From: Bryobacterales bacterium
GTDB lineage: Bacteria; Acidobacteriota; Terriglobia; Bryobacterales; UBA6623
Assembly: GCA_028819235.1 (NCBI GenBank)
Contig: JAPPMC010000237.1
Location: forward strand, 1 to 64,000
Reading direction: 5' to 3'
Length of the DNA stretch: 64,000 bases
The notes under the pieces are model-generated. The model did no database searches and was not told the origin of the DNA. It worked only from the letters and a program-made list of their open reading frames with translations. The position numbers were made by a program, and so were the translations under genes. Below are positions 35,787 through 45,423 of this stretch, in pieces; positions within the stretch are counted from its first letter, which is position 1, and each line of letters starts with the position of its first letter.

Positions 35787-36992
35787 ATGGCGCGAACGGC
35801 CCTGGCAGTGGACGGAGGTCCCCCCCTACGCCGCAGGGCCTACCCCGACTGGCCCGAGCCCGGGCCGGACGACCTCGACCGCGTCCAGGCGGTGTTGACC
35901 TCCCAAGACTGGGGCGGAAGCGCCTCGGTCGTGGCTTCCTTTGAACAGCTATTCGCGCAGTATCACGATGCTGCCCATGGTGTGGCAGTATCCAGCGGGA
36001 CCATGGCTTTGGAGCTGGTCATGCACGCCCTCGAAATCGGGCTCGGGGATGAGGTGATCGTGCCTGCCCACAGCTTCGTCGCGACGGCCACGGCCGTTTC
36101 CCGGGTAGGTGCCACACCCGTCTTCGTCGATATCGAGGCAGACACCTACAACTTGGACCCCGTGCGGGTCGCTGAGGCAGTGTCCCCTTCCACGAAGGCA
36201 ATCCTTGCCGTGCACTTCGGCGGCGTCGTGGCTGACATGGACCGCCTGCAGGGCATTGCCGAGCAGCACGACGTAGACTTGCTCGAGGATGCGGCGCACG
36301 CACACGGCGCCGAGTGGCACGGCACGCGGGCCGGCGGGCTGGGTCTGGCTGCCGCGTTCAGCTTCCAGAACTCCAAGGCGATGACCGCCGGCGAAGGTGG
36401 AATCCTCACCACCAGCGACGAACGGCTGGCGGCGAAGGCACGCTCCATCACTAACGCCGGAAGGCTGCCCGGTCGCGGATGGTTCGAACACTTCGAACTC
36501 GGGACGAACCTCCGCATGACGGGCCTTCAGGCGGCCATCCTGGCTGGTCAGCTAGAGCGCCTTCAGGACCAGATCCTGCTCCGTCGCAGGCGGTTTCAGC
36601 GCTTCCAGCGGCGGCTGCAGAGCGTCCAGGGGATCGAGCTCCAGCGGACGCCCCGCGGCGCGTCCACTCAAACCCGCTACATCGTGCCGGGCCGGATCGA
36701 TCCTCGGATGTTCGGAACGACGCGAGACCAATTCGTGCAAGCAGTGCAGGCCGAGGGCGTTCCCGTCCGAAGTTTCTACCCCCATCCCCTGTACAGCAAC
36801 CCGGTATTTCAGGGCCGCCCGCACCGCGTCCTCACATGCGCGGTTGCGGAGGGCGCATGCCTGGACTCATTCTGGCTCCCGATGCGACTGTTCATGGGCA
36901 CCGACGAGGACGCAGCTGACGCTGCCCGCGCCATCGAGAAAGTGCACGCTTGGCACAAGCCAGCCCAAGGTCCGACTAACGGCTCCCCTTGA
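35787..36992 (+). CDS. DegT/DnrJ/EryC1/StrS family aminotransferase
   Basis: A 401-residue PLP enzyme. Conserved parts are 'VAVSSGTMALELVMHAL' near residues 66-82 (phosphate cup), 'EVIVPAHSFVATATAV' near 89-104, the ring-stacking Asp168 in 'LLEDAAHAHGA', the catalytic Lys197 in 'FSFQNSKAMTAGEGG' and 'GTNLRMTGLQAAI'. Family members convert keto-sugars to amino-sugars for envelope glycans or secondary metabolites. No nucleotide-sugar genes are adjacent, so the substrate is unknown. It ends 26 bases before the convergent CRTAC1 gene. Confidence 0.93.
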   Translation: MARTALAVDGGPPLRRRAYPDWPEPGPDDLDRVQAVLTSQDWGGSASVVASFEQLFAQYHDAAHGVAVSSGTMALELVMHALEIGLGDEVIVPAHSFVATATAVSRVGATPVFVDIEADTYNLDPVRVAEAVSPSTKAILAVHFGGVVADMDRLQGIAEQHDVDLLEDAAHAHGAEWHGTRAGGLGLAAAFSFQNSKAMTAGEGGILTTSDERLAAKARSITNAGRLPGRGWFEHFELGTNLRMTGLQAAILAGQLERLQDQILLRRRRFQRFQRRLQSVQGIELQRTPRGASTQTRYIVPGRIDPRMFGTTRDQFVQAVQAEGVPVRSFYPHPLYSNPVFQGRPHRVLTCAVAEGACLDSFWLPMRLFMGTDEDAADAARAIEKVHAWHKPAQGPTNGSP

Positions 36993-37018
36993 GACTGATC
37001 GAGGCCGGCGGCCCCTGG

Positions 37019-38659
37019 TCAGCCGCCGGAGTGCTCCTCTCGGATCGTATGTGCTTGGCCTGCGATGAGCCCCTCGATTCCCTGGCGGACCCCGCTCGGC
37101 CAGACCACCTCGACGTCCGCTGTGCGGTCCCTGCCCAGTCCGAAGTGCAGCCGAAGTTCGTGTTGGGACAGGTAGCTCCCACCGCTCCTCACCTCGCGGC
37201 GCTGCGTCCCTCCCGCCGTCCGCACGGTCGCAATGGCCCCGATGGCACTACGATTTGAGTCGCGGCCTTCCAGCTGGAGCACCAGCCACTCGCCCGCCGA
37301 ACCGCCGACCTGAGCGAGCAAGGCGGGAGGCTCATTCTGGCTGTTGATTAGGACCTCAAGCCGACCGTCTCCGTTGACGTCGGCCAGTGCCAGGCCTCGT
37401 GCAGCCCGGGGTTCCGCGATTCCGGGACCGGCCTGCTGGGAGATGTCCTCGAACCGCCTTCCTTCCAAGTTTCGGTACAGGACAGACCGCTCGCGGTAGC
37501 TCAGGTCGCTGTCGACCAATCGCTCCACTTCCGGGAACACATGGCCATTGACCAGCAGGACGTCCTGCCAGCCGTCATTGTCCGCGTCCAGAAAGGCGCA
37601 GCCCCAGCCGACGAATCGCGTGTTCACGCCCATTCCGACGGCCACCGTGACGTCGTCGAAGTCCCCGTTCCCGCGGTTGTGGTAAAGCGTGGAACGTTCG
37701 TCGGAGAAGTTCGTCCGGAACAGGTCGGTATGCCCGTCGCGGTCGAAGTCGCCGACGGCGATCCCCATTCCAGAGAGAGCTTCGCCGTGTTCGTCAAAGG
37801 CAGCTCCTCGTAGGACGGCCTCGTCGCGGAAGGTACCGTCTCCCTGGTTGATGTACAGAATCGACGGGGTCCTGTCGCAGGCGACATATATGTCCGTCCA
37901 CCCGTCTGCGTTGAAGTCCCCGGTGACGGCGCCCAAAGAGTAGTTGCGGCTCGGGGATGCGATGCCGCTGGAGTCTGAAACGTCGGTGAACCGGCCTGTG
38001 CCCTCGTTCCATAGGAGTTCGTTGCGCGCGAAGGCGAGGCCGCGGGGCCCGCATGCAACCGGCAAGTTGCGGTAGAAGCAGTAGGGGTTCGCCCCGGGCT
38101 CGGGCGCGGAAGCGGGTTCGAAGACGAGATAGTTGGCGATGAACACTTCCAAATCGCCGTCCTTGTCGACATCCAAGAACGCACAGCCGGTGCTGTAACG
38201 GTCGCGGTCGGGAATCGGCACGCGCTCGAAGCGGGTTCCGCCGACGTTGCGGTACAGCCGATTCGGTCCCCAGTACGTGACTAGCAGGTCCGGCCAGCCG
38301 TCGTTGTCGAAATCGCCCGAGCAGACTCCCTGTCCCCAGCCCTCGCTGCTCAGTCCCGCGGATTCGGTCACGTCTTCGAAACGGCCGCCGCCGAGGTTGC
38401 GGTAGAGCCGGTTCGAGCCGCCGTCCCCCGAGACAAGGAACGCGTCAGGCAGGCCGTCAGCGTCATAGTCGAAGAAGGCCGCGCCGCTTCCTGTGGTCTC
38501 GAGGATCCAGCGCTTCTCCCCGTCGCCTCCGTTCGGCATTTGGGCAGTCAGGCCGGCCTGTGCGGCCATGTCCACGTAGCGCACGGGCTCGCCATGCATC
38601 AGGCTTGCTCCGGCCAGCGCCACAAGGGCCGGGACGCGTTTGGCGAGCAGCACCTTCAA
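37019..38659 (-). CDS. CRTAC1-type FG-GAP repeat protein with ASPIC/UnbV domain
   Basis: A 546-residue secreted protein. A signal peptide covers about residues 1-23. The next 430 residues are FG-GAP/VCBS propeller repeats with calcium-binding Asp clusters such as DYDADGLPD and DFDNDGWPD, seven or so times. The C-terminal 80 residues ('SAIGAIATVRTAGG', 'LHFGLGRDRTADVEVVWPSG') are the ASPIC/UnbV domain. The role of such bacterial proteins is unknown; surface binding of glycans or proteins is often suggested. Its start overlaps the TPR gene stop by ATGA. A second member is at 51128-52879, and the two match along their whole length. Confidence 0.93.
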   Translation of the reverse strand: MKVLLAKRVPALVALAGASLMHGEPVRYVDMAAQAGLTAQMPNGGDGEKRWILETTGSGAAFFDYDADGLPDAFLVSGDGGSNRLYRNLGGGRFEDVTESAGLSSEGWGQGVCSGDFDNDGWPDLLVTYWGPNRLYRNVGGTRFERVPIPDRDRYSTGCAFLDVDKDGDLEVFIANYLVFEPASAPEPGANPYCFYRNLPVACGPRGLAFARNELLWNEGTGRFTDVSDSSGIASPSRNYSLGAVTGDFNADGWTDIYVACDRTPSILYINQGDGTFRDEAVLRGAAFDEHGEALSGMGIAVGDFDRDGHTDLFRTNFSDERSTLYHNRGNGDFDDVTVAVGMGVNTRFVGWGCAFLDADNDGWQDVLLVNGHVFPEVERLVDSDLSYRERSVLYRNLEGRRFEDISQQAGPGIAEPRAARGLALADVNGDGRLEVLINSQNEPPALLAQVGGSAGEWLVLQLEGRDSNRSAIGAIATVRTAGGTQRREVRSGGSYLSQHELRLHFGLGRDRTADVEVVWPSGVRQGIEGLIAGQAHTIREEHSGG

Positions 38660-39693
38660 GGGGCTTCGCCGATGCGGCGGAGAAACTCGCTGAACTCGCC
38701 TTCCTGCGGTGCTTGCAGGCGGTCCAGTGCTTCTTGCATGCGGCGCGCATCGTCCCTGCGGCCTGCGTTGCGGTACGCCAGCATCAGACTGTAGTGGGCG
38801 GGCTCACTCTCCGGGTGCAGTTCCAACGCCTTTTCGAGAAGTTCGATGGCTCTCCCGTGGCGCTGCAGGCGGGCGTTTTCCTTGCCCAAGGCGACGAGAG
38901 CCTCCGGGAATTCCCCGTCGAGCTCAACCGCGCGCTCAAGGTGAGACATCGCCTCCTCCGCCTTCCCGAGGACTTGCAGAATTTGGCCGACTTGGAACTC
39001 CGCGACCGCGTCGTGCGGATTCAGCTGGAGCTCGGCGCGAAACTGCTCCAGTGCCTCTTCGAGTGCGCTCGGTTCGTGTGACCGCATCAGGATCGCCCTT
39101 CCGAGCCTGTAACGCAGGTTGAGCGTCGCCGGTGCCTTTTCTATTGCCTTCCGGTATTCCCTAACCGCCTCGTCATAGCGCCCTTGAATTTCGAAGATCT
39201 CCGCCGAGAGCTGATTCACGCGGAAGGAAGCCGGCGCCTTCGCAAACATGGCTGCAACGGCTTCATTCCAGCCCTTGAGGTGCAGGCGGGCAATCTCATA
39301 AAGGACGTCTGGGTCTTCAGGCTGCAACTTCAGCAGTTCCGAGAGCGTTGAGAGTCCGGCGTCAAAGCGCTTCTCCGCGATTGAGCAGCGGGCGACTGCC
39401 AGCGCAGCGAGTTTCGAAACGTAAGGATCTGACGGCCCGGCTGCCCTGATTGAGAGGTCAGACAGGGCATCTTGGCACTGGCCAATCGAGGCTTTCGCGA
39501 CCGCTTCCAGCGTGTTCGCACGGGGATCCTCCGATGCTGCGAACCGTTCCGCCGCCCTGGTGTACTCACCCGCCTCGAACAGCCTCAGCCCCTCGACCAG
39601 GTCCCGATCGGCTCGCCCGGGCTGGGCCGCCAGCAGCAACAACGCGCCGATCGACGCGAGAGCGCGTCTCCTGCCGGTTCGGGGCCAAGTCAC
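38656..39693 (-). CDS. Tetratricopeptide repeat protein, exported
   Basis: From GTG 39693 the product has 345 residues. An arginine-rich n-region and hydrophobic stretch (ALASIGALLLLAAQ) form a signal, followed by about seven tetratricopeptide repeats ('GEYTRAAERFA', 'GRYDEAVREYRKAIEKAP', 'GKAEEAMSHLERAVEL', 'GRAIELLEKALELHPES'). The open frame extends upstream to 39993 but that part is Arg/Pro-rich and precedes the signal, so the later start is chosen. TPR domains scaffold protein complexes; here it is translationally coupled to the FG-GAP/ASPIC protein, so the two probably act together in the periplasm or at the surface. Confidence 0.8.
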   Translation of the reverse strand: MTWPRTGRRRALASIGALLLLAAQPGRADRDLVEGLRLFEAGEYTRAAERFAASEDPRANTLEAVAKASIGQCQDALSDLSIRAAGPSDPYVSKLAALAVARCSIAEKRFDAGLSTLSELLKLQPEDPDVLYEIARLHLKGWNEAVAAMFAKAPASFRVNQLSAEIFEIQGRYDEAVREYRKAIEKAPATLNLRYRLGRAILMRSHEPSALEEALEQFRAELQLNPHDAVAEFQVGQILQVLGKAEEAMSHLERAVELDGEFPEALVALGKENARLQRHGRAIELLEKALELHPESEPAHYSLMLAYRNAGRRDDARRMQEALDRLQAPQEGEFSEFLRRIGEAP

Positions 39694-40168
39694 GGTCTTC
39701 GGCGCCGGCCATTCGCTGGCAGCCCCGGCATGCGCCTTCGTGCTCGAGGCCCTCACTTCTGGCGTCGCCCGCTTCGCACGCGCCGCCGCCCAGCGTCTCC
39801 AGTTTGCCACGGCGGCGTTCAGCGAGTCTCTCCAATTCCTACGCCATGGCACTTGGCCGGCCAGCGGCAAACTGCGATCCCTGAGTCCGCATGTGGGAAC
39901 GCCGTCGGGTTGTTGTCGTAGGGGGCGGGGTCGTTGCGTCCCGGCCCCGATGTTGGGCTCAACGGATGCGCATGCGGTGGCAGACGGGCCCAAGCATTGC
40001 CAGTCGAAACTCGCCTAGTGGGTGACCGCCAACGGAGTTGGCCCGACAGCACTGGAAGGCAAGTTGGACCGCCGCGCTGGCTCGTGTTTGCTGACCGCCG
40101 CGCTTCTGCGCGGACTGTGCTGGGAGTCGATGCTGCCCTTGCCGACTTCGATGCCCGCTTCGAAGTTC

Positions 40169-40420
40169 GCCAACGTTCCAGCGTGCCCCGATGGTGCTCC
40201 CCTCCCCGAGGCCGACATCGGCCTGCAGGTCCGCCTCGGACCCGACGGTGACGCGCCGCCCCACCGCCAAGTACGCCCCCATCAGGACGCGCTTGCCGAC
40301 GGTCGAGTCGGGGCCGATGACAGAATGTTCCCCGATTACCGCATCCGCGGCGACCTCGGCACCCTTGCCGACAATTCCCCCAGCGTGGACCCGTGCGGCC
40401 AAGTCAAGAATCGCTCTCGC
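40169..40420 (-). pseudogene. Hexapeptide-repeat (LpxD-like) acyltransferase fragment
   Basis: Within a minus-strand frame there are about twelve hexapeptide units of the left-handed beta-helix type: 'IVGKGAEVAADAVIGEHSVIG', 'STVGKRVLMG', 'RVTVGSEADL'. The flanking parts of the same frame look non-coding, and a neighbouring frame (40015-40218) seems to continue the pattern, so the gene is probably frameshifted and truncated. LpxD/LpxA-type acyltransferases in lipid A synthesis have such repeats, and a 340-residue gene would be expected. It could instead be a different hexapeptide transferase or, less likely, a chance pattern. Confidence 0.45.
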
Positions 40421-40952
40421 TTGGGTCAGGTCCCACCGGCGGATGCCTATGTCCCCAAACCGATGGTGGGGGTGTCGTTTCCCGAGCGTCGATTCCGATG
40501 CGTTGCCCCCATTCAGCCGGTAGGCGTACCGGAAGATCTGTCCTGGTTTGTGCACACCGCGAGCATCGGCCGGGCTCACCGACAGACGCACAGGCAGCAG
40601 GCCAATGTGAAGATCCAAGCGGTTACGAAGCGCGCCGAGCGGCCGTCCATCAGGAGCATGGCAAAGCTCGCCAGCGACAGGGCGGCTTCCGATGCCAATG
40701 CCCATTGAACGTAGCCCGGCAGCCCCCAGTACACCGTTGCCCGGATCCTCCGCATGGCGAATGTGTCCATGCGCGCGAGTCCGGCAGTTATGCGAACGCG
40801 CAGCCGGAAGCGAGCGGTCCGGGTACGACTGTTGCGGCGAGCCGCTACGGACCGTTCGCCCCCAGCTCGAGATCCAGCATCGTGGTCGTTCCGTCTGCAG
40901 CGGTCGCGGCGCCCGGCGGGTAGTGCCTCGAGGCCGTGAGGAACTTCACGCC

Positions 40953-42191
40953 TCACCCCTTCACGCAGACGACCTGTTTGAGCGTGTGGACGACCGAGAC
41001 CAAGTCCTGCTGGGCCCTCATGACCGCTTCGATGGGCTTATACGCGCCCGGCGTCTCATCCAGCACCCCCGCGTCCTTGCGGCACTCCACGCCGGCGGTC
41101 GCCCGGGCGTGGTCCTCCTCGGTGAACGCTCGCTTGGCGGCGGTGCGGGACATGGCCCTGCCTGCTCCGTGCGAGCAGGAGTGGAACGAGTCGGGGCAGC
41201 CCTTCCCGCGGACGATGTAGGACCTGGCGCCCATGCTGCCCGGGATGATGCCCATGTCCCCCGCACGGGCCCGCACGGCCCCCTTGCGGGTCACCCACAC
41301 GTTCTTCCCGAAATGGTGCTCCCTGGCGACGTAGTTGTGGTGACAGTGGACGACGGTCGCGTCCGGCGGCTGGGACTCGCCGCGGCCGACCGTCCGGTCG
41401 AGCGCTCCCAGCACGGCCCGCATCATAACCTCCCGGTTGGCCCAGGCGTATCCTTGCGCCCACGAGACCGCGCGCACGTAGTCGTCGAAGTATGTGGAGC
41501 CCTCTGCCAAGTATGCAAGGTCCGCGTCCGGGATCTGAATGTGCCAGCGGCGCATCTCCTCCTTCGCTCTGGCGATGAAGAACTGGCCGATCGCGTTGCC
41601 GACGCCGCGGGACCCGCTGTGGAGCATCGCCCAGACGCGCTTGTCGCGGTCGAGGCACACCTCGATGAAGTGGTTGCCCCCGCCGAGCGTCCCGAGCTGC
41701 CGGGAGGCCCGGTCGCGCAGACTGCCCCTGCGATCGATTCGGGGGTGCTTCTCCAGCACCTCTGTGAGGGAGGGCAACAGGCGCTGCGCCTTGCGGACGA
41801 CGCGGGCCGGGGGGCTGCCCCACGCACCTCGGTCGCCAGGGCCGCCGTGGTTTGTGCGTCCGTGGGGGACCGCCCTCTCTATCTCGCGGCGCAGGGCCGG
41901 CAGCCTGTCGAGGTCCTCCGCGACGTACCCCGTGCGGCAGGCCATCATCCCGCACCCGAGGTCCACCCCGACGCTGGCCGGCACGATCGCACCCTGAGTC
42001 GGAATGACGGACCCGACGGTCGAGCCGAGTCCAAAGTGCGCGTCCGGCATGGCCGCGACGTACTTGTATATGAATGGGAGCCGGGCAGTGCGCTTCAGCT
42101 GGTCCAAGGTGTTGGAGTCGAATGGGACCCCTTCCATCCAGGCCTTGACGCCTCTCCCCTTACCGGCCTTGATCCACGTGAACCGGGCCAT
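40953..42191 (-). CDS. rtcB: RNA-splicing ligase RtcB
   Basis: A 412-residue RtcB. The metal and active-site blocks are VDLGCGM (Asp/Cys, about 77-82), GGGNHFIEV (about 170-178), HSGSRGVG (about 191-198), 'HCHHNYVA', 'GSMGARSYIVRG' and the guanylylated His in CSHGAGR (about 339-345). It joins 2',3'-cyclic phosphate and 5'-OH RNA ends with GTP in RNA repair. An in-frame GTG lies one codon earlier at 42194, but GGAGGAG six bases before ATG 42191 favours the ATG. No archease or RtcA gene is adjacent. Confidence 0.96.
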   Translation of the reverse strand: MARFTWIKAGKGRGVKAWMEGVPFDSNTLDQLKRTARLPFIYKYVAAMPDAHFGLGSTVGSVIPTQGAIVPASVGVDLGCGMMACRTGYVAEDLDRLPALRREIERAVPHGRTNHGGPGDRGAWGSPPARVVRKAQRLLPSLTEVLEKHPRIDRRGSLRDRASRQLGTLGGGNHFIEVCLDRDKRVWAMLHSGSRGVGNAIGQFFIARAKEEMRRWHIQIPDADLAYLAEGSTYFDDYVRAVSWAQGYAWANREVMMRAVLGALDRTVGRGESQPPDATVVHCHHNYVAREHHFGKNVWVTRKGAVRARAGDMGIIPGSMGARSYIVRGKGCPDSFHSCSHGAGRAMSRTAAKRAFTEEDHARATAGVECRKDAGVLDETPGAYKPIEAVMRAQQDLVSVVHTLKQVVCVKG

Positions 42192-42879
42192 CACACTCCT
42201 CCATCGTGTTCAGCAAGAACGTGGCGTCTGCATCGCTCACCGGCTCGTCTTACCCAAACCGGGCCACTTGCGCGTCGGGGACCGGATCGTAGTTCGTCCA
42301 CGGGACGTACGTGCGACCGCCCGCTGCCGGTGATTCATGCCGGACACGACTTCTTGCTTCATGCTACTCTCCACTCGATGGAGACCGACCGCAACACTTC
42401 ACGAGTGCGCTGCAGGCGGATTAGATCGCTCAGGTCGAGGGCGAGCGCGGGCGTCTAGAGCGGATTGTGCCCCGGCCGGGCGGTGAGGGCGAGATCGTAT
42501 GCCTTCGGCAAAGCCGACAGAACGCGGCCAAACCGAGTTTCAACGCTAGAGGCTGCGATCGGAACCTTCGCGAGGTCTGCATCCGCACTCTCAACATGCG
42601 CAAGTCGCGTTTGGCCTGAGGCTCAATAGCGATCTTGGCAGGTAGTGGGTGCATTGTTCTGCTTGCCCAGTGGTACGCAGCAGTGAAGTGCTCTGAGCAG
42701 ACTGAGTCTGAGGCGAGTGCCTGGCAGCTGCGCTGCGGTGTGATCTCGCATAGTGGTGTTAGGGGTTCTCCTCTCATTCGCGCACTAGCTCCGGAATGGT
42801 TCTCGTTGTGGGACAGGGCACATGCGCTTCGGAGGTGGCTCCCGAAGCTACAGCTACTCTGCGATCCTAGGGCTGAGAA
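42192..42879. other. About 690 bases without a supported gene
   Basis: The region upstream of rtcB and before the Smf/DprA-like gene. Frames on both strands are short or Arg/Pro-rich. A GGAGGAG ribosome-binding site for rtcB lies at its left end. A plus-strand start reading METDRN at 42379 vaguely resembles the gene start at 63912 but the similarity ends after a few residues. It marks the left border of an accessory cluster. Confidence 0.4.
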
Positions 42880-43602
42880 GTGGAATCCACGCGGTTGAGG
42901 AACAGCCCCCCGACCACGACTGTCAAGAGTTTCCGAACCAGTGAGCTACTAGGACCGCTCAGTCAGTATGAGCGGAAGCACGCACCGGAGCGGCTCTTTG
43001 TTGCCGGTCGGGCGTCGCTCCTGCGCAACGGCCGACGAGTGTCGGTCATCGGATCTCGAAGTGCTGATGAGCTAGCGCTCCGGCGAGCGCGCAGACTCGC
43101 CCGGGTCCTAGCGGAACACGACATCACCGTGGTAAGCGGCTTAGCGGCTGGCGTGGACACCGCCGCCCACGAGGCCGCCATCGACGCTGGCGGACAAACG
43201 GTGGGTGTTCTTGGCACTCCCTTGGACACAGCCTACCCAAGACAAAATCAGGCACTGCAAGATATGATCGCGGCTCGCTATGCGCTGGTCTCGCAGTTCT
43301 GCCTGGGGTCACCCACCCGGCGGTGGAACTTCCCGATTCGCAATCGAACCATGGCACTGCTTTCCGCGGCGACGGTCATAGTCACAGCGGGAGACCACAG
43401 CGGCACGCTCCACCAAGGCTGGGAAGCCCTGCGGCTTGGTAGGGACTTGCTACTCATGGAGTCCTTAGCGAAGACCGACAGACCGTGGATCCGCAAGTTC
43501 AGGCACTATGGTGCGCAGGTGCTCAGCGACGGAATGCTGGAGCGCTGGCTAGAAACTCTGGACGAGCCAATGCACTCGCCCGATGGAGACGCGCCCTTCT
43601 GA
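42880..43602 (+). CDS. Smf/DprA-like SLOG-domain protein
   Basis: A 240-residue Rossmann-like protein of the Smf/DprA-LOG superfamily. The signature 'VSVIGSRSADELALRRARRLA' (about 53-73) is followed by 'VVSGLAAGVDTAAHEAAIDAGGQTVGVL' (about 83-110). The nucleotide/DNA loop appears as 'RWNFPIRNRTMALLS', then 'TAGDHSGTLHQGWEALRLGR'. DprA loads RecA on incoming DNA; here the N-terminal SAM and C-terminal winged-helix domains of housekeeping DprA are missing. Stand-alone SLOG proteins in accessory clusters have been proposed to sense or make nucleotide signals in conflict systems. It starts a four-gene rightward cluster. The first 25 residues may not be translated. Confidence 0.82.
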   Translation: MESTRLRNSPPTTTVKSFRTSELLGPLSQYERKHAPERLFVAGRASLLRNGRRVSVIGSRSADELALRRARRLARVLAEHDITVVSGLAAGVDTAAHEAAIDAGGQTVGVLGTPLDTAYPRQNQALQDMIAARYALVSQFCLGSPTRRWNFPIRNRTMALLSAATVIVTAGDHSGTLHQGWEALRLGRDLLLMESLAKTDRPWIRKFRHYGAQVLSDGMLERWLETLDEPMHSPDGDAPF

Positions 43603-43903
43603 CCGCGAGCTTCTGCTCGAGGAAGCGAACTGCTACTCACTGGCAGTCTACGTTCCCAAGAGGAGAGGCGATGACCCAGCTTCCAAGTGGTCGGGAGATC
43701 GACGTCATGCCATCAATCGTCGCGACGCTGAAGTCTCCAATCGGGCCGCTTCGTACGTCCTTCAGCAATTGGACGACCTGCCATGCACATCTGCGCCGGG
43801 GGGCCGATCCGGCAGATTGCTGGCATCAATGCCCACTACCGCTTGCGGGACAGAGTTGGCGCCAGAGCGCCAGAGCCCTTGGAGTATCCTCAGGTTGAGC
43901 TGA
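43583..43903 (+). CDS. Small hypothetical protein, possibly a gene remnant
   Basis: A 106-residue frame overlapping the end of the Smf-like gene by 20 bases. The first 70 residues look coherent (ELLLEEANCYSLAVYVP, then 'KRRGDD', 'AEVSNRAASYVLQQLDDLP') while the rest is Ser/Pro/Arg-rich. A different frame continues with a more protein-like ending (MHICAGG ... YPQVELKTS) to a stop at 43914, so a frameshift near 43780 is possible. I recall phosphoribosyltransferase-like genes following smf in comparable clusters, but no PRTase signature is present in this piece, so that identity is a guess. No function is claimed. Confidence 0.4.
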   Translation: METRPSDRELLLEEANCYSLAVYVPKRRGDDPASKWSGDRRHAINRRDAEVSNRAASYVLQQLDDLPCTSAPGGRSGRLLASMPTTACGTELAPERQSPWSILRLS

Positions 43904-43914
43904 AGACTTCCTAA

Positions 43915-44232
43915 GACCCTATCGGGCGACCACCCCAGCCTGCGCCAGCCCTGCGGGTGAACAGGAAGTGGTCGTGACGGGCGACCCAGCTTGCCGAAGA
44001 TGTGCTTCACGCAGCATCTCAAGCAACCTTACCCGCACGCCGACGCTCGCTCCCGGTCCAAAGGCACGGTTGTAACCGCTGCGGCACGGAGGAAGTCGAC
44101 GGCCCTCCAGTGGGACGGTGAAGGTCCAATTGGGCACATGCCAGTTGGTATTCCAAACAGTCACGACCGAGAGCTCACAGCATTCCGGGTAGGCCTGCCT
44201 CCCCGCGTGGCGGGAGTCCGCAGAGGCCTTGC
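43915..44232. other. Gap before the AlbA_2-type gene
   Basis: About 320 bases with a 78-codon plus-strand frame (from an ATG at 43991) whose stop overlaps the next start as ATGA. Its sequence has no recognised domain, so it may be the decayed end of a preceding gene or chance. No hairpin terminator is visible. Confidence 0.35.
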
Positions 44233-45423
44233 ATGAGTCCTCTGGACAGAGGGGAACTTGATCGGTTGCGGGTGGACATCGAGTCGGACCGGGTGGAGCG
44301 AAAGCGTTCGGCCTCCAATCTCAGGAATATTCGGAGAACGGTATGCGCCCTCGCCAACGATCTCCCCGGCCATGGATTACCAGGAGTGGTCCTCATAGGA
44401 GTCGAGGATGACGGTGGCTGCTCGGATGCGGAAATTGACGACCACCTCCTTACGAAGCTGGCCGCGATCAAGGATGACGGGAACATTCTGCCGATCCCAT
44501 CACTCGTTGTCCAGAAGCACACCCTGTCAGAGTGCGAAGTAGCCGCCATTATCGTCGAACCTTCACGGAGTCCGCCAGTGCGCTACCGCGGGCGTACTTG
44601 GGTGAGAGTTGGCCCAACCGTACGCCTCGCCACCCCCGAGGAAGAGCTTAGGCTGAGCGAGCGCCGACGTGCCGGGCAACGGCCTTTCGACAGGCGAGCG
44701 GCCGCGGAGTCGTCGCTCGAAGAACTTGATCTCGGGTACTTTGAGTCACAATACCTGCCGCAGGCGGTTGCAAAGGAGGTCTTGGACGACAATCGGCGAA
44801 CTTTGGAACAGCAACTCCGGTCGTTGCGCCTGTCCGTCGATGGCCTGCCGACTTGGGGTGCCCTGTTGGGCTTTGGAAAGGATCCGCAGGGTTGGATTCC
44901 CGGTGGATACGTTCAGTTCCTGCGCATCGACGGTGTGCAGGTCACCGATCCGATCCGGAGCCAGAAGGTGCTGACCGGGAGGCTCGAGGATGTGTTGTGC
45001 CAGATAGACGAAATCCTAGAGTTGAACATCCGCGTCCGCACTGAGGTGGCGACGGCGTCACGCGAGGTCCGTTCGCCCGACTATCCTCTGGCGGCGCTGC
45101 AGCAGTTGGCCCGGAATGCCGTGATGCATCGCAGCTACGAGGGCACTCATGCGCCCATCCAGCTCTACTGGTATGCCGACCGGATCGAGATTCGGAATCC
45201 TGGCGGACTGTTCGGACAGGTGACTCCCGAGAAGTTTGGCGACGGGACGGTAGACTACCGCAATCCGCTTGTCGCCGAGATCATGCACCACTTGGGCTTC
45301 GTGCAGCGCTTTGGCCTCGGTGTGCCACTCGCAAGGAAGGAACTCCGCCGGAACGGCAATCCGGCGCCGCGGTTCGACTTTCAGCCAACTCACGTCTCCG
45401 TTACCGTCAGGCCCGCCCGATGA
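44233..45423 (+). CDS. Schlafen/AlbA_2-type ATP-binding protein with HATPase_c_4-like domain
   Basis: A 396-residue protein. The N-terminus (about 15-130) is an AlbA_2/Schlafen-like domain: 'ESDRVERKRSASNLRNIRRTVCALANDLPG', then 'GVVLIGVEDDG' and later 'YRGRTWVRVGPTVRLA'. The C-terminal half has 'ALQQLARNAVMHRSYEGTHAPIQLYWYADRIEIRNPGGLFG', a GHKL-type ATP site common in proteins annotated as transcriptional regulators with an ATP-binding domain. The acidic residue of the AlbA_2 catalytic triad region (ESDRVERK) is kept. Such proteins occur in phage-defence and stress clusters. Its stop overlaps the ParA-like start (ATGA), so the two are made together. Confidence 0.85.
   Translation: MSPLDRGELDRLRVDIESDRVERKRSASNLRNIRRTVCALANDLPGHGLPGVVLIGVEDDGGCSDAEIDDHLLTKLAAIKDDGNILPIPSLVVQKHTLSECEVAAIIVEPSRSPPVRYRGRTWVRVGPTVRLATPEEELRLSERRRAGQRPFDRRAAAESSLEELDLGYFESQYLPQAVAKEVLDDNRRTLEQQLRSLRLSVDGLPTWGALLGFGKDPQGWIPGGYVQFLRIDGVQVTDPIRSQKVLTGRLEDVLCQIDEILELNIRVRTEVATASREVRSPDYPLAALQQLARNAVMHRSYEGTHAPIQLYWYADRIEIRNPGGLFGQVTPEKFGDGTVDYRNPLVAEIMHHLGFVQRFGLGVPLARKELRRNGNPAPRFDFQPTHVSVTVRPAR

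Noticed and set aside
40692-42458. A 588-codon plus-strand frame
   Set aside because: It runs antisense to rtcB, whose motifs are unmistakable, and its translation is Arg/His/Val-rich without domains.
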